From the NCBI RefSeq assembly GCF_013184525.1, contig NZ_JAAOIZ010000002.1:620001-684000 (forward strand): DNA of 64,000 bases. Reading direction: 5' to 3'. The stretch comes from Chryseobacterium sp. LAM-KRS1. GTDB taxonomy: Bacteria; Bacteroidota; Bacteroidia; Flavobacteriales; Weeksellaceae. The translations under genes were made by a program, and so were the position numbers. This document shows positions 1-9,900 of this stretch, piece after piece (position 1 is the first letter of the stretch; each line of letters starts with the position of its first letter). The notes beneath the pieces are model-generated. The model saw only the letters and a list, made by a program, of their open reading frames with translations, did not search any database and had not been told where the DNA came from.

Positions 1-384
1 CAATATCTCCCGTAAAGTCAGCCGGTTGGGTTTCAGATCGGGAACTTCCCGGATGCCGTCACTCCAGGAATCAACCAGCTCTTTTCCTGTTTTTTCAAGA
101 TGAGAAGTAAAAACTTTCAGTCCTTTGGTTCGCGCGGCACAAGTTTCCATAAATAGCTGATACAGCGATTCCGGAAGACAATCTTCCAGTGCCTGCCTGC
201 CCTGCTCATTGATCCTGATCCGGTATCCCTGGGTTCGTGTGTTCATCGCTTCGTCCTTTTCAAAAAGGACACATTCGATTCCTTTCTTTTTCAGTCCCTG
301 GGCTAGGCATAAACCTCCTAATCCTGCACCTGCAATAGCAATTCGTATTTGCTTCTGTACCGGTATTCTATTTATTGTATCCAT
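1..384 (-). CDS. FAD-dependent monooxygenase, N-terminal part (cut by window edge)
   Basis: Reading leftward from an ATG at 384, an open frame runs 128 codons off the window edge. Residues 15-24 form an FAD-binding Rossmann start (IAIAGAGLGG), followed by helix residues and FEKDE at the end of the second strand, where FAD-dependent aromatic hydroxylases carry the acid that binds the ribose. A later Gly-Tyr-Arg-Ile stretch fits the same family. These enzymes use NAD(P)H and oxygen to hydroxylate small aromatic or polyketide-like substrates in the cytoplasm; the substrate cannot be judged from the N-terminus. An AraC regulator gene lies just upstream on the same strand, the usual arrangement for a regulator with its target. 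The C-terminal GD motif is outside the window. Confidence 0.8.
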   Translation of the reverse strand, partial: MDTINRIPVQKQIRIAIAGAGLGGLCLAQGLKKKGIECVLFEKDEAMNTRTQGYRIRINEQGRQALEDCLPESLYQLFMETCAARTKGLKVFTSHLEKTGKELVDSWSDGIREVPDLKPNRLTLREIL

Positions 385-451
385 CGTTCTCTTTTTTTAA
401 TGATTGACGGATACAAAATTATCGGGTAATACAGGGGATTCCTATAGCGGA

Positions 452-1306
452 TTAATGGTCTTTATGAGACAAATCTTTGTGATGGGACCTGAACTGAAGG
501 GCAGTCATCCCTGTTCCTTTTTTGAAAAACCTCGAAAAATAAACAGGATCATCATAGCCTAATTCAACCGCGATCTGCTTAACGCTCATTTTCGTATAAA
601 ACAAAAGCCGGCGGGCTTCCAGCAAGACCTCCTGCTGGATCCAGTAGCTGGCAGGATAGCCGGTTACTTCTTTAATCGCTTCGTTCAGATACAGAGGCGT
701 AATGACAAGGGATTGTGCATATTGCTGTACCTGCTTGATCTTTTTAAAATTTTCTTTCACCAGTTTTTTGAACTGCCGGGTAATGGTATACTTCTGTCCG
801 GTACTGGTCTGCTCCGAAACCTGAAATTTCATGATCTGGGAAACCATCATTCCAATAACCGATTCTACCAAAGACTGTTTCACGGAAACCGTATGCAAGC
901 TATCCGTCTCATCGATCTTTTCGAGTATTCCCGGAATATCAAAGACGACATCCCTTTCATTAACCTCCACCGATTGGCGGATCCATTGGTAGGTTTCCAG
1001 AACTTCCCGGTAATGCTGAGGAATGGCTCCTGTGTCTACAAACAAAAACCAACCTTCCGTATCCTGCTGATGTACATACCGGTGAATCTGTCCCGGAGCT
1101 ACAAAACACAGGAAAGCTCCCTTCAAATCCAAAGTGTTGAAATCTACTTCAAGGGTAAAATCTCCTTTTTGCTGAAGGATAAACATATAATGATCGTCCC
1201 GGTGAATTCCGGTTTCCTTTTCAGATAAAACCGATAAAGGCATCAGCTTTATTCCAAAATCCTGCAGCTGGCGGTGATGAAGCGATATGTTGGAGTACTT
1301 TTCCAA
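452..1306 (-). CDS. AraC family transcriptional regulator
   Basis: 284 residues. The N-terminal half (about 1-140) has the beta-rich, His- and Gly-containing pattern of an AraC-type cupin ligand-binding domain (GAFLCFVAPGQIHRY). The C-terminal 100 residues hold the double helix-turn-helix: the first helix pair around LYLNEAIKEVTG and the second with the family signature SVKQIAVELGYDDPVYFSRFFKK-like stretch near residues 235-260, then TGMTALQFR. It would bind DNA in response to a small molecule. It sits 67 bp upstream of the partial FAD monooxygenase on the same strand, so that gene is its likely target. The effector is unknown. Confidence 0.9.
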   Translation of the reverse strand: MEKYSNISLHHRQLQDFGIKLMPLSVLSEKETGIHRDDHYMFILQQKGDFTLEVDFNTLDLKGAFLCFVAPGQIHRYVHQQDTEGWFLFVDTGAIPQHYREVLETYQWIRQSVEVNERDVVFDIPGILEKIDETDSLHTVSVKQSLVESVIGMMVSQIMKFQVSEQTSTGQKYTITRQFKKLVKENFKKIKQVQQYAQSLVITPLYLNEAIKEVTGYPASYWIQQEVLLEARRLLFYTKMSVKQIAVELGYDDPVYFSRFFKKGTGMTALQFRSHHKDLSHKDH

Positions 1307-1374
1307 GGGACCGGGTTGTGAAACTAAAGATAGTAATTATTAGAATAGATCCGGTTTTTTATGAATGGAAAATA

Positions 1375-1425
1375 AAAAAGAGAATGAAGAATGAAGAATG
1401 AAGAATGGAAAATTGAGAGTGTGTA
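1375..1425. repeat. Low-complexity purine-rich intergenic tract
   Basis: Between the AraC gene and the NUMOD4 gene the + strand has several tandem GAATGAA units grading into AAAATTGAGAGTGTG. Similar purine-rich tracts containing TTGAGAGT occur after the histidine kinase gene (near 12688) and after the response regulator gene (near 13635). No coding potential is seen. Confidence 0.6.
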
Positions 1426-1483
1426 GGATCGCTAAAAGATTTTTCCAGGCGAAATTGACTCAGATCAAATCCTGAACAATCTT

Positions 1484-2650
1484 TTATACTTTCTTTTTTA
1501 AAACAGAATGGATGTTCTGCAATGAAAGTTTTGACTTATCTATATTCCACAATGGCTTATTATGGTTAACAACAATCAGCGTTTTATCTTTGATATCAAA
1601 TTCCTCTACAAAACTATAATAAAGCTGTCGCGTGACGGTTACAACAGCTTTTCTTCCATTGTATCGCAATATGGCATAAAGAGAATAAAAATCAGTATTC
1701 TTCTGAACACTCATAATAAGGGATAGAATTTGTTCTTGTAAAAAAACTCTCCGTCCTTTTAACGTCCAGTTAGCCAATCTTTTCACCCTTCCCTTATCAG
1801 AAATAAGGTATTGTGCTTCAAAACCAGGTATCGGTTTCCATTGTTCACCAGGAAGATCTTTAAGAGATAGATTCATACAGCCAGGTGGTTTTTTTTTATC
1901 AATTGGTGGCTTACCCAGTTTTTTCCAAAGAGACTCATTGAGTAGTCTATCTTTTGCAGGCTTTGGAGAAATTACAAAATCCTCTTTTTTAACATTATCA
2001 CTTTGTAGAAACCACCGAAATCCTCCTGCAGTCAGAAATCTTTTACTGATGACATCCATTATACTTTCACAGGCGATACCTAGTGCTTCATTTGCTGCAT
2101 AAATACTTTCAAAAGAAGCAATGAGATTTCCTTCAACGCTATATTGGTTTACGGCTTGTTCATAATCAACCCTTACATTTCTACCTCTATCTTCCTGAAA
2201 GATCTTCGTTTGTTTTTTACTGGCAGAAATGGCTTCTAAATTACTGCTGTGCAGATGGAATCTATTGCCATCTTTACACGAAATGAGAATCGTACGGTCA
2301 TTGCTATCAAATTTTTCAACAAAATGATAGTATACCAAACGTGCGATAGACTTCCGGCATTTTTTTCCCTCCCGTGACAATGTGCCATGTATATTATAAA
2401 GATAGCGATTCAGATACTTGTTAAAATGCTTGACAAGAATAAGCTTCATAATCATCTCCGGTTCTCTGTTTTCGCCGCCGTGAGGCATCTGAGTTACCCG
2501 TTCCAAACTTTTTAATCTTCCATGGTTGGAGATCATATAATTCTCAAAGCCCTCAATCAGCTTCCATTCTTCTCCCGGAAGATCCCGTAACGACCTATTG
2601 TATAAAACTTCAAGGAGGTATTGATCTTCCATGTCAAAAGTGTCTTTCAT
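1484..2650 (-). CDS. NUMOD4/NUMOD1-domain protein without an obvious HNH core
   Basis: 388 residues. Two copies of a NUMOD4-like motif are visible: LPGEEWKLIEGFENYMISN at about residue 19 and LPGEQWKPIPGFEAQYLISD at about 264, each followed by GR(L/V)K(S/R)L. A NUMOD1-like segment lies between them (residues about 163-215: NQYSVEGN..SFESIYAANEALG...GGFRW). NUMOD modules are DNA-binding parts of homing-type HNH endonucleases of phages and introns. The usual HNH residues (NHxDG...N) are not visible: the first module carries SCKDGNRFHLHSSNLE at that place and the second VNHNKPLWNIDKSKLS. So nuclease activity is doubtful and a DNA-binding role is possible. It lies three genes from the type I restriction operon. 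Confidence 0.75.
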   Translation of the reverse strand: MKDTFDMEDQYLLEVLYNRSLRDLPGEEWKLIEGFENYMISNHGRLKSLERVTQMPHGGENREPEMIMKLILVKHFNKYLNRYLYNIHGTLSREGKKCRKSIARLVYYHFVEKFDSNDRTILISCKDGNRFHLHSSNLEAISASKKQTKIFQEDRGRNVRVDYEQAVNQYSVEGNLIASFESIYAANEALGIACESIMDVISKRFLTAGGFRWFLQSDNVKKEDFVISPKPAKDRLLNESLWKKLGKPPIDKKKPPGCMNLSLKDLPGEQWKPIPGFEAQYLISDKGRVKRLANWTLKGRRVFLQEQILSLIMSVQKNTDFYSLYAILRYNGRKAVVTVTRQLYYSFVEEFDIKDKTLIVVNHNKPLWNIDKSKLSLQNIHSVLKKKV

Positions 2651-2734
2651 AAGCAGAAAATACGTTACAGTTTATAAGTTATCATATGTGACATAAACCG
2701 AAAATAAGAAATAGAAACTTCACCCACAAAAAAT

Positions 2735-3055
2735 CTACTCTTTGCTGATCACATGATCAAACAAAAGCTCGGCAACCTCTTTATCACTCAGCTCCTGATG
2801 ATCCCTGATTTCCTTAAGCACATTCAAAAAATAAGGAAACCCAAATAAGCTGTAATACCTTATTCCATCTTTCACAAACTCCAGACTTCCTTCTGTCGTC
2901 TCAATTTCGAAAAATGCCAGGTTATTGTTCAGTTCTAAAGGTTGTTCCATATAGACTTCGATCGCTTCGGAAGTCTGATCCAATGATTGTTCCTGACAAA
3001 AGTCTCTATAGGATCCTCCCTTGCGGAAGTAGTTGATTAATTCTTGTAGATTCAT
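2735..3055 (-). CDS. Uncharacterised 106-residue protein
   Basis: A small acidic cytoplasmic protein with no signal peptide or membrane segment. Its start, MNLQELINYFRKGGSYRDFC, and the C-terminal helical part (RDHQELSDKEVAELLFDHV) resemble the small immunity-like or accessory proteins common in Bacteroidota, but no family is recognised. It is in line with the XRE regulator upstream (97 bp gap) and the NUMOD4 gene downstream; co-transcription is possible but not shown. Confidence 0.6.
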   Translation of the reverse strand: MNLQELINYFRKGGSYRDFCQEQSLDQTSEAIEVYMEQPLELNNNLAFFEIETTEGSLEFVKDGIRYYSLFGFPYFLNVLKEIRDHQELSDKEVAELLFDHVISKE

Positions 3056-3087
3056 GTGGTTTCTTTAATTCATTCTTCTTATCATAA

Positions 3088-3113
3088 AAAATACCACTTC
3101 ATTGAAGCAGTAT
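3088..3113 (-). terminator. Imperfect hairpin downstream of the XRE gene
   Basis: AAATACCACTTC and GAAGCAGTATTT pair around a three-base loop with two mismatches. It lies about 40 bp past the stop of the XRE gene. On the minus strand the stem is followed by only short T runs, so it is a weak terminator candidate. Confidence 0.35.
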
Positions 3114-3151
3114 TTATTCTTTTATGATCTATTATACTTACATAAGGAAGA

Positions 3152-3523
3152 TTACTTTTCTGATTTTAATTTCTCAATCTCCTGTTTCAAAGCTTCAACT
3201 TGTTCTTTCAGAAGTTTAATGTAATCCTGTAGGTTGTCCATTACTTGATTTGGAATGTTATAATATTGTTCATAATAGTTCCCAGCAGTAGCACTATCGC
3301 TAAGAGTAAAATTTTCATTATGAACTCCGCCAGACTTTCGCTCTTCTTTAATATCTTCCACTGGAACGTCAAGAGCTTTTGCTAGCTTTTCCCACTCATC
3401 GTCAAATATTCTTACATCTCCACTCTCCTTTCTGCAATAATTGGAAACATCCGTTGATAGGATGTTAGACATATATTCCTGAGTGTATCCTCTTTTCTTT
3501 CTTAGACTTCTTAGCTTTTCCAT
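3152..3523 (-). CDS. XRE-family helix-turn-helix regulator with C-terminal coiled coil
   Basis: 123 residues. Residues 1-58 form an HTH_3 (Cro/CI) domain: LRSLRKKRGYTQEYMSNIL then STDVSNYCRKESGD and ALDVPVEDI. A short linker leads to a C-terminal heptad-patterned helix (DYIKLLKEQVEALKQEIEKLKSE), likely a dimerising coiled coil. It is a cytoplasmic DNA-binding protein. The neighbouring pseudogene at 3698-4062 is a paralogue with the same plan (HTH, linker, terminal coiled coil). The type I restriction operon lies beyond that pseudogene; a role in controlling the operon is possible but not shown. Confidence 0.85.
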   Translation of the reverse strand: MEKLRSLRKKRGYTQEYMSNILSTDVSNYCRKESGDVRIFDDEWEKLAKALDVPVEDIKEERKSGGVHNENFTLSDSATAGNYYEQYYNIPNQVMDNLQDYIKLLKEQVEALKQEIEKLKSEK

Positions 3524-3697
3524 AGTGGTTGTGTTGTGCTTTGTACAAATATAGAGAAAATTGTTGTTTGAAGTTTATATAGTATAAGTAAATTGGTACC
3601 TTTAATCAATATGGTAAACAGTAAAGATTACTATAAAATTTAATTTGTCATACCACACAAAATGAATCAAAGTTACAAAGTATGATACTTCAGGGAA

Positions 3698-4062
3698 ATG
3701 TTGGGCATCAAACAGGAAACACTAGCTCTTGACCTTGGGGACGACTGTTCCAGAAGAAAGTTTCTCTGCTGGAGCAAAAAGAAATTATTGAAGACCCTTT
3801 ACTGAAAAGAATTTCTGAAGTATTGAAAATTCCGGTGGAAGCGTTTCAGAATTTTGATGAGGAGCAGGCAGTGAATATTATTTCTAATACGTTTAATAAC
3901 GGTTCTTTCTTGAATACAGGACATACTCCTACTTTTAACGTAAACCCTATTGAAGAAATAAAAAAGTTACATGAAGAAAAAATGGAACTTTATGAAAGGA
4001 TGCTGAAGGAGAAGGATGAGATGATGGAAAGATTGGAGAGGTTGATTGAGAAGATAAACTAA
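3698..4062 (+). pseudogene. Frameshifted XRE-family regulator (pseudogene)
   Basis: Translation from the ATG at 3698 gives MLGIKQETLALDLGDD, the core of an HTH_3 domain, then goes out of frame and stops. Shifting frame near 3746-3748 restores the expected continuation (FQKKVSLLEQKEIIEDPLLKRISEVLKIPVEAFQNFDEEQ, in two parts) to the stop at 4062, ending in a coiled coil (LYERMLKEKDEMMERLERLIEK). The frame relationship fits loss of one base, as if the codon TGG had become TG. The usual N-terminal residues before MLGIKQ are also missing, since an in-frame TGA lies just upstream. A dead copy of the regulator type seen at 3152-3523. Confidence 0.7.
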
Positions 4063-4076
4063 CAATATTATAAATA

Positions 4077-4106
4077 AAAAGCTCAACTAGAAATGTTGAG
4101 CTTTTT
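4077..4106. terminator. Bidirectional intrinsic terminator
   Basis: AAAAGCTCAAC and GTTGAGCTTTT form a perfect 11-bp stem around a 7-base loop. T-rich and A-rich flanks suit termination from both sides. It lies between the convergent pseudogene and hsdS. Confidence 0.8.
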
Positions 4107-4112
4107 GTATAG

Positions 4113-5405
4113 TTAATCTGCTATTTTTACTTGTCCGTTCATGAGCATTGGTAGTAGCCAATCACGTAAAGAGGAAAGTTCTTGATTTTGTTTTAGATTA
4201 GATTGTCTTTTCTTTTCTAAATCTGTGGCAAAAACATTAAATTTCTTTACTAATTTTTCAGCTGGTTTAACAACATGATAAGAATCCATAAATGAATCAA
4301 ATTGGAAATTTTTAATACCACTAGTTTTTCCCTCATATCCAAAGAATACTCCTGCATCATATAACCTTTGCCATTCTTGCTGAAAGTTATATACATAAGT
4401 TTCGTCCTTTAATGTAATGGCTTTGCAAAAATTAGAACAAACTATATTAGTATCAAAACGCTCAAAAGACTCTTTTGTTAGTAATGCTATACGAGCTGTA
4501 GATTGAGTGGGACTTCCTCCTGAAATTTCTATAATAAAATCATTTGGTTGTAATTTTTTTGATAGATTATTTTTTAGAATAAATCGTTGGGGAGCTTTTA
4601 TATCTCCTTTTCCATTTAAGCCATTAATATCTGCTCCTCTTACACAAAAAACTCTTTCTGTGTAATTTCCTTCAATTTTATCTTTGCCCCAATCTCCTGT
4701 TTTGGTTTTTTCTATCCAGTCATTAAAAACAGTAACATCCCATCCTTTTGGAATTTTCCTTTTCAAAACCTCATTATAAACCATTTTACCACCAGAAGAT
4801 TTGTAAGGTCTGCCTTCTTCATTAGGAAAATCGAACTGTAGAAACCAATAATCATATAATGTTTTGGACATTTGTTCAAGTTCGGTATTAATGCTATTAT
4901 TGAGTTCTATTTTATCGTCTAATGCAGATAAAACAGAGGCAATTTTTTGTTGAGATTGGTAATCCTTTTCAATACAGATTTCCATAATCTTAAAGCTGTC
5001 AAGATTAATTGTACTAAAAACAGATCCTTGCCCTCTTTTTCTAATATTTGCTACATAATTTTTTAGAGCGTAATAAAGGTATGTATTATCAATTATATTT
5101 TTTTTCCCTCTTATGCCAAAACATGATTGATTAAAAGCCATTGGAACTCCAATCTGAGCTAAAGCACCTACAGTTCCACGTGCTGATATTATTATATCAT
5201 TTACATTTAGAAGTTTTGTATTGCTTTCTTTTAAGCCTTTTTCTGTGATTTTTTTTTCTGAAACATAGACTTTTCTAAAATCATTATTAAAATCATTAAT
5301 TGATAGCCAGCCAATCGCTCCATTCTCCCAATATTTTGGTTCTGAAGTTTTAGGTGTTCCTCCACTAATAATTTCTATAATATCATTTAATATTACATTA
5401 ATCAT
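4113..5405 (-). CDS. hsdS: Type I restriction-modification specificity subunit HsdS
   Basis: 430 residues. Two target-recognition domains are arranged in tandem. The first begins at the N-terminus (NDIIEIISGGTPKTSEPKYW, GWLSINDFN) and ends with the conserved helix QQKIASVLSALDDKIELNN near residue 160-170. The second begins after KIPKGWDVTVFNDW near residue 220 and ends with a second long helix and LRDWLLPMLMNGQV at the C-terminus. HsdS chooses the bipartite DNA target for the HsdM2S methylase and the HsdR2M2S nuclease. It overlaps the end of hsdM by 8 bp, so the two are probably translationally coupled. The length is normal and both recognition domains are intact. The target sequence cannot be predicted by eye. 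Confidence 0.93.
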   Translation of the reverse strand: MINVILNDIIEIISGGTPKTSEPKYWENGAIGWLSINDFNNDFRKVYVSEKKITEKGLKESNTKLLNVNDIIISARGTVGALAQIGVPMAFNQSCFGIRGKKNIIDNTYLYYALKNYVANIRKRGQGSVFSTINLDSFKIMEICIEKDYQSQQKIASVLSALDDKIELNNSINTELEQMSKTLYDYWFLQFDFPNEEGRPYKSSGGKMVYNEVLKRKIPKGWDVTVFNDWIEKTKTGDWGKDKIEGNYTERVFCVRGADINGLNGKGDIKAPQRFILKNNLSKKLQPNDFIIEISGGSPTQSTARIALLTKESFERFDTNIVCSNFCKAITLKDETYVYNFQQEWQRLYDAGVFFGYEGKTSGIKNFQFDSFMDSYHVVKPAEKLVKKFNVFATDLEKKRQSNLKQNQELSSLRDWLLPMLMNGQVKIAD

Positions 5406-6993
5406 ATTTCAGCCCTTTTAATTGTTTTTGAATTTCGATTTCCAAACGATTTCCTTCATTAAATAAAACATTTAGTCGTTTTTCGAAACTTTGTATCTTC
5501 TCCTGAAATTCATCAGCTGTAATATCAATGTATTCTATTTTCACTTCGAAATATTGTCCAGCAGAAAAAGAATAATTCTTTTCTTTTATTTGTTCTTTGG
5601 TTACTATTACTGAAAGGTCTTCTATGACTTCTTTATTGTTAAAAGTCTCTACAATACGAGTTTCTTCTTCACGGGTTAGCACTGTGCGTTGGCTTTTGCC
5701 CTCTTTTACAGTTTCACCGAGCTTGCTGGCATCCATAAGGACAATATGTTTGCTATCGGCTTTTTTATCTATAAATAATACTGATACGTTGGTACCTGTG
5801 CTTGCAAAAATATTGCTAGGCATACTTACCACACCTCGTAGCCAGTTTTTATCTATTAAGCGTTCTCGTATTTTCTTTTCTATACCGCTTTGTGCCGTAA
5901 TAAAACCAGTTGGAACAACAATAGCTGCTTTTCCACTATCATTTAAACTGTACATAATATGTTGTATAAACAGCAGATAGATAGCCATGGATTCCTTTTT
6001 TGTTTTTGGTACATTAGGAATACCTGCAAAAAAACGTTCTTTAAAATTATCCTTTTCTAAATCATCTCTGAAATCTGAAAAGTCGAGTTTAAAAGGAGGG
6101 TTTGATACAATATAATCAAACTTTTGCTTCTCCAGATAAAATGGTTGGGAAATAGTATTGGTTTTAATTACATTAGGGATACTATGTATGAGATCATTGA
6201 GAATTAGATTCAATCGTAACATAGTACTGGATTTCTGAGAAATATCTTCAGAATAAATAGTACATCTATTCTCTCCAATTTTATGAGCCAAAGACATTAA
6301 TAAGGAACCTGAACCTACGCTTGGATCATAACATTTTGCTTGCTTTACAGGCTCCGGAACCAAAATATTGGCAATAATACGGGAAACAGCATTTGGTGTG
6401 TAATATTCAGCATATTTACCTCCGGAATCAGAATTGTAATCTTTGATTAAGTATTCAAAAATATCTTTAAAGAAATCATATTTTTCACTGAAATAATCTT
6501 CAAAACTTTCTTCAAAGTTAAATTCAAACAATTTGTTAATTAATGCTCTACAAAAATTATCACGCTCTGAACGGTCAGTGATAAACTCGCTTAAATCATT
6601 AAAAAGTAAATCCTTAGCTCCGGAATATGATTTTATGGAATATATATCTGCATTCTCTATACTAATACCTCTTAATGTTTCATCAAATGTTTTAGCAAAA
6701 TCATCACTATTTTGATTATTATGTAAATGTGCAATTAACTGATGGGGTTTTAATCTAGCAACATTTTCATCTAACAAATCAACTAATAGTTCAGAATCAA
6801 TATCTTTACCTAGTTCTTGTTGCTTTTTTTTTAGTTCGTAATGGAACTTATCATTTATAAATTTATACAAAAACATCTGTGATATGATCTTGAACTCGTT
6901 ACCGTCATTTCCAAGACCAAAGTTAGCACAGACACTTTTTAGGTTGTCAATTAGTTGTTCGGTTTTAGCTTTGTATGTTATATCCTGCGTCAT
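5398..6993 (-). CDS. hsdM: Type I restriction-modification methyltransferase subunit HsdM
   Basis: 531 residues. An N-terminal helical HsdM_N region (about 8-180) is followed by GGKYAEYYTP at 191-200, the SAM-binding motif I DPSVGSGSLL starting at D223, and the catalytic motif IV NPPF at 298-301, which marks an adenine-N6 methyltransferase. With HsdS it methylates the host target sites and is also needed for restriction. It lies 2 bp downstream of hsdR and overlaps hsdS by 8 bp, in a tight R-M-S operon. All key motifs are present, so it should be active. Confidence 0.96.
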   Translation of the reverse strand: MTQDITYKAKTEQLIDNLKSVCANFGLGNDGNEFKIISQMFLYKFINDKFHYELKKKQQELGKDIDSELLVDLLDENVARLKPHQLIAHLHNNQNSDDFAKTFDETLRGISIENADIYSIKSYSGAKDLLFNDLSEFITDRSERDNFCRALINKLFEFNFEESFEDYFSEKYDFFKDIFEYLIKDYNSDSGGKYAEYYTPNAVSRIIANILVPEPVKQAKCYDPSVGSGSLLMSLAHKIGENRCTIYSEDISQKSSTMLRLNLILNDLIHSIPNVIKTNTISQPFYLEKQKFDYIVSNPPFKLDFSDFRDDLEKDNFKERFFAGIPNVPKTKKESMAIYLLFIQHIMYSLNDSGKAAIVVPTGFITAQSGIEKKIRERLIDKNWLRGVVSMPSNIFASTGTNVSVLFIDKKADSKHIVLMDASKLGETVKEGKSQRTVLTREEETRIVETFNNKEVIEDLSVIVTKEQIKEKNYSFSAGQYFEVKIEYIDITADEFQEKIQSFEKRLNVLFNEGNRLEIEIQKQLKGLKYD

Positions 6994-6995
6994 TT

Positions 6996-9900
6996 TTATA
7001 TTCTGTTGTTATACAGCTGAAAATATTCTTTTCCAATAAGGTTACTGATATTTTGCCTGGTATCAGTGTCTAAATTTAATTTTTCTTCTATTACGAATTT
7101 TTGAGCAACCAATCGAACCAAATAACGTTCGAATAGCGCTTCATTATTTAAATAATCCTCCTGTCCTTCAAGTCTGGTATCTACTTCATTTTTTATCTGT
7201 ATTAGTGCCCTGTGAAGTTGTATTTCTTTAGCATTAAGCTTGCCTTTTTCGGTCAGGCGTTTGTGGATGCGGACGTATTTTTCATCGTTGTTATACTTGG
7301 CTTTCAATAATGCATTTTTACGGTTTAGCTCTTTGGCTTCATCATGTATTTTACGCAGCAAAGGTAAGTTTTCTACCATTTCGACTTGCGTTGTTTCGGT
7401 GAGATTTTTTTTCTTGAAAATACGTTCCAGTTCTTCTCTTAAATTTACAAAAACTGGATCGTTCTGGTCAAAATTATTTTGCAGAGCTTCACGTGTTTTG
7501 CGAAGCTGATCTTTTAGTTCATCTGCCAGTTTTAGTTCTTCTTCTCCTACTTTAATAAATTGGAAAACAATATCCTCCAATGCAATATTCAAAAGATTTT
7601 GAGTTTCTTCAGCATTAGCAAGATTTTCAAGAAGATTGAGATTATCCAAACGATTTTGTGCTTCAATTAATAAGCGGTTTAGAATTTCAAAGTCTATGAG
7701 TTCTCCCAGTCCCTGTAAATCTTGCAATGCTATCAGGTTTTTTAATTCTTTTGCAGTGCGTAAGGCTTTTACCAACTGTAATAATTCTTTTTTATCAGTC
7801 AGTTGAGCTATTTGCTGTGAGAATATTTCCCTGTTTTCAGTATCATAATGGAAAAGAGTTTCTTTGATATTATCAATCTCCTCTCTGATTTCTGTTTCAG
7901 ATTTGAACAGATTAGAATACATTTCCATCTCATTACCAAGCTCATCCTGCAATTCTTTAAAATAGAGTTGATTGGTGCGGTCAAAAGCTTTGGATATATC
8001 AGCAAAATCAACTACATACCCATATTGATAGTTTTTGTACGGACGGTTCACTCTGGTTAATGTCTGCAATAAATTGTGATCCTGAATAACACGTGCTAAA
8101 TAGAGTTTTTTTAATCGCTTGGCATCAAAACCTGTCAATAGCATATTATATACAAAAAGGATATCTACCTTTCCCCCTTTGTACGCTTTTATCAGTTCCT
8201 TACGAGTGGATTTATCATTTTCATCATGTAGAATCAATGCAGCGGTTAATTTATCCTTCTTGCGTTTACCATAAGGAGCAGATGCTTCCGCTACTAATGG
8301 TAGTTTATCTGCATCTGTTTCTTGTTTGCCATATTGTTCTTCAAATAATTGGAACAACATTTTAGCTTGTTTAGAAGAATCACATACAACCATTCCTCCC
8401 AAAGCTTCATCTTTCCAGCGATCTCTGAATTCTATGAGATCTTTGATTATATAATTAAGTAATCCCTGTGCAAATGGTCTTTCGGCATAAACGTCCGATA
8501 TTTTGATGTCACCTTTCAGTAATTTGATCTGCTCCATTACTTCCTTCATTTCCATTTTAAAGCTTCCTTCGATTTCTTCACGAATCAAACGTAAGGTATA
8601 GCCATCTGCAATGGAGCGGTTGTAATAATATTTGTGAATATAGTTTCCAAAGAGTAGTTTAGAATCATATTCTTTAGTAACTTCTCTTAGCAATGGAGTA
8701 CCGGTTAATGCTATAATTACAGCATTCCTGTCTGAATTGATAAGGTTAGCAAGGTAGTTGCCTTTTGGATTGTAACTTCTGTGAGCCTCATCCAAGAAAT
8801 AGACACGTTGCGTATTGATATCATAATCCGGCAGCTTAACAATGGTTGAATCTTCACTAAACTTCTGAATATTGACTACTGTAATTTCAGCTTGTCCGCT
8901 ATCATTATGAATGGCTCCTACAACTTGCAAATCTTTGATAAATTCCTGTCTGGAATTAACCTGATTAACTTTTAATCCACGATTAGAAAATTCTGTAGAG
9001 GCCTGAATTAATAAATCAATCCGGTCTACAATAAAATAGAACTTTGGAATCGTATTTTGTTTCTGGTAATAATCAGTCAGGTGTTTAACATTAAAAAATG
9101 CCAATGCTGTTTTTCCCGAACCTTGTGTATGCCAGATAATTCCTTTGTTTTTTCCTTCACTTAATTTTTGAGTAATAGCCATGGTTGCAAAAATTTGCGG
9201 ATAACGCATAATATGTTTTTGTAAACCACTTTCTTCTTCTACATAAGCAATGGCATATCGCAGTATAAAAGCTAGGCGTTCCCTACTAAATAAAGAAGTT
9301 AGGATACGATGTGTTGGCGTATAAAGTTCCTTATTAACTTTAAATTCAGGGCTATGTTTTATGACTAATAAATTATTATCTTTTAGAATGCTGTTTTCTT
9401 CAGATTCTGAAATTATTCCAAATTTTTGTTTAACCGGAAACTCTTCATCTTCACGGAAATAGTTGAAATGTAGATCAGAATAAGCAGATGTAGAATAAAA
9501 AGCTCCAAAAACAGGTTCTACAATACCATCTTCATACTCCATATTGTTGGAAAAGACCATCAATTGGGTAATATTTGCAAAACGTCTGAAGTGCTTATTT
9601 TTGAAACGTTTATTTATACGGGTTCTTTCATCAAGTACGCCTTGTTTATTATGCGGTTTTTTTACTTCGACAAAAGCCAGTGGTATACCATTTATCAAAA
9701 TTGTAATATCTGGTCTGAATTCTTCATCCCCGTTTTTGGCCGTTAGTTCAGCTGCTATATGAAAGCTATTGTTGTTGAAGTTCTTGAAGTCTATCAGTTT
9801 AATACCCGAGTTAGCAGTAAGTCTTTGAAAAAACTTTCTTCCTAAATCCTCATAGTCCAATTCTAAAGTAATTTCATCTAATACACGTAAGATATCTTCT

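Noticed and set aside
713-1228. 171-residue + strand frame inside the AraC gene
   Set aside because: It is the antisense of a strong AraC gene; no family and unusual residue content.
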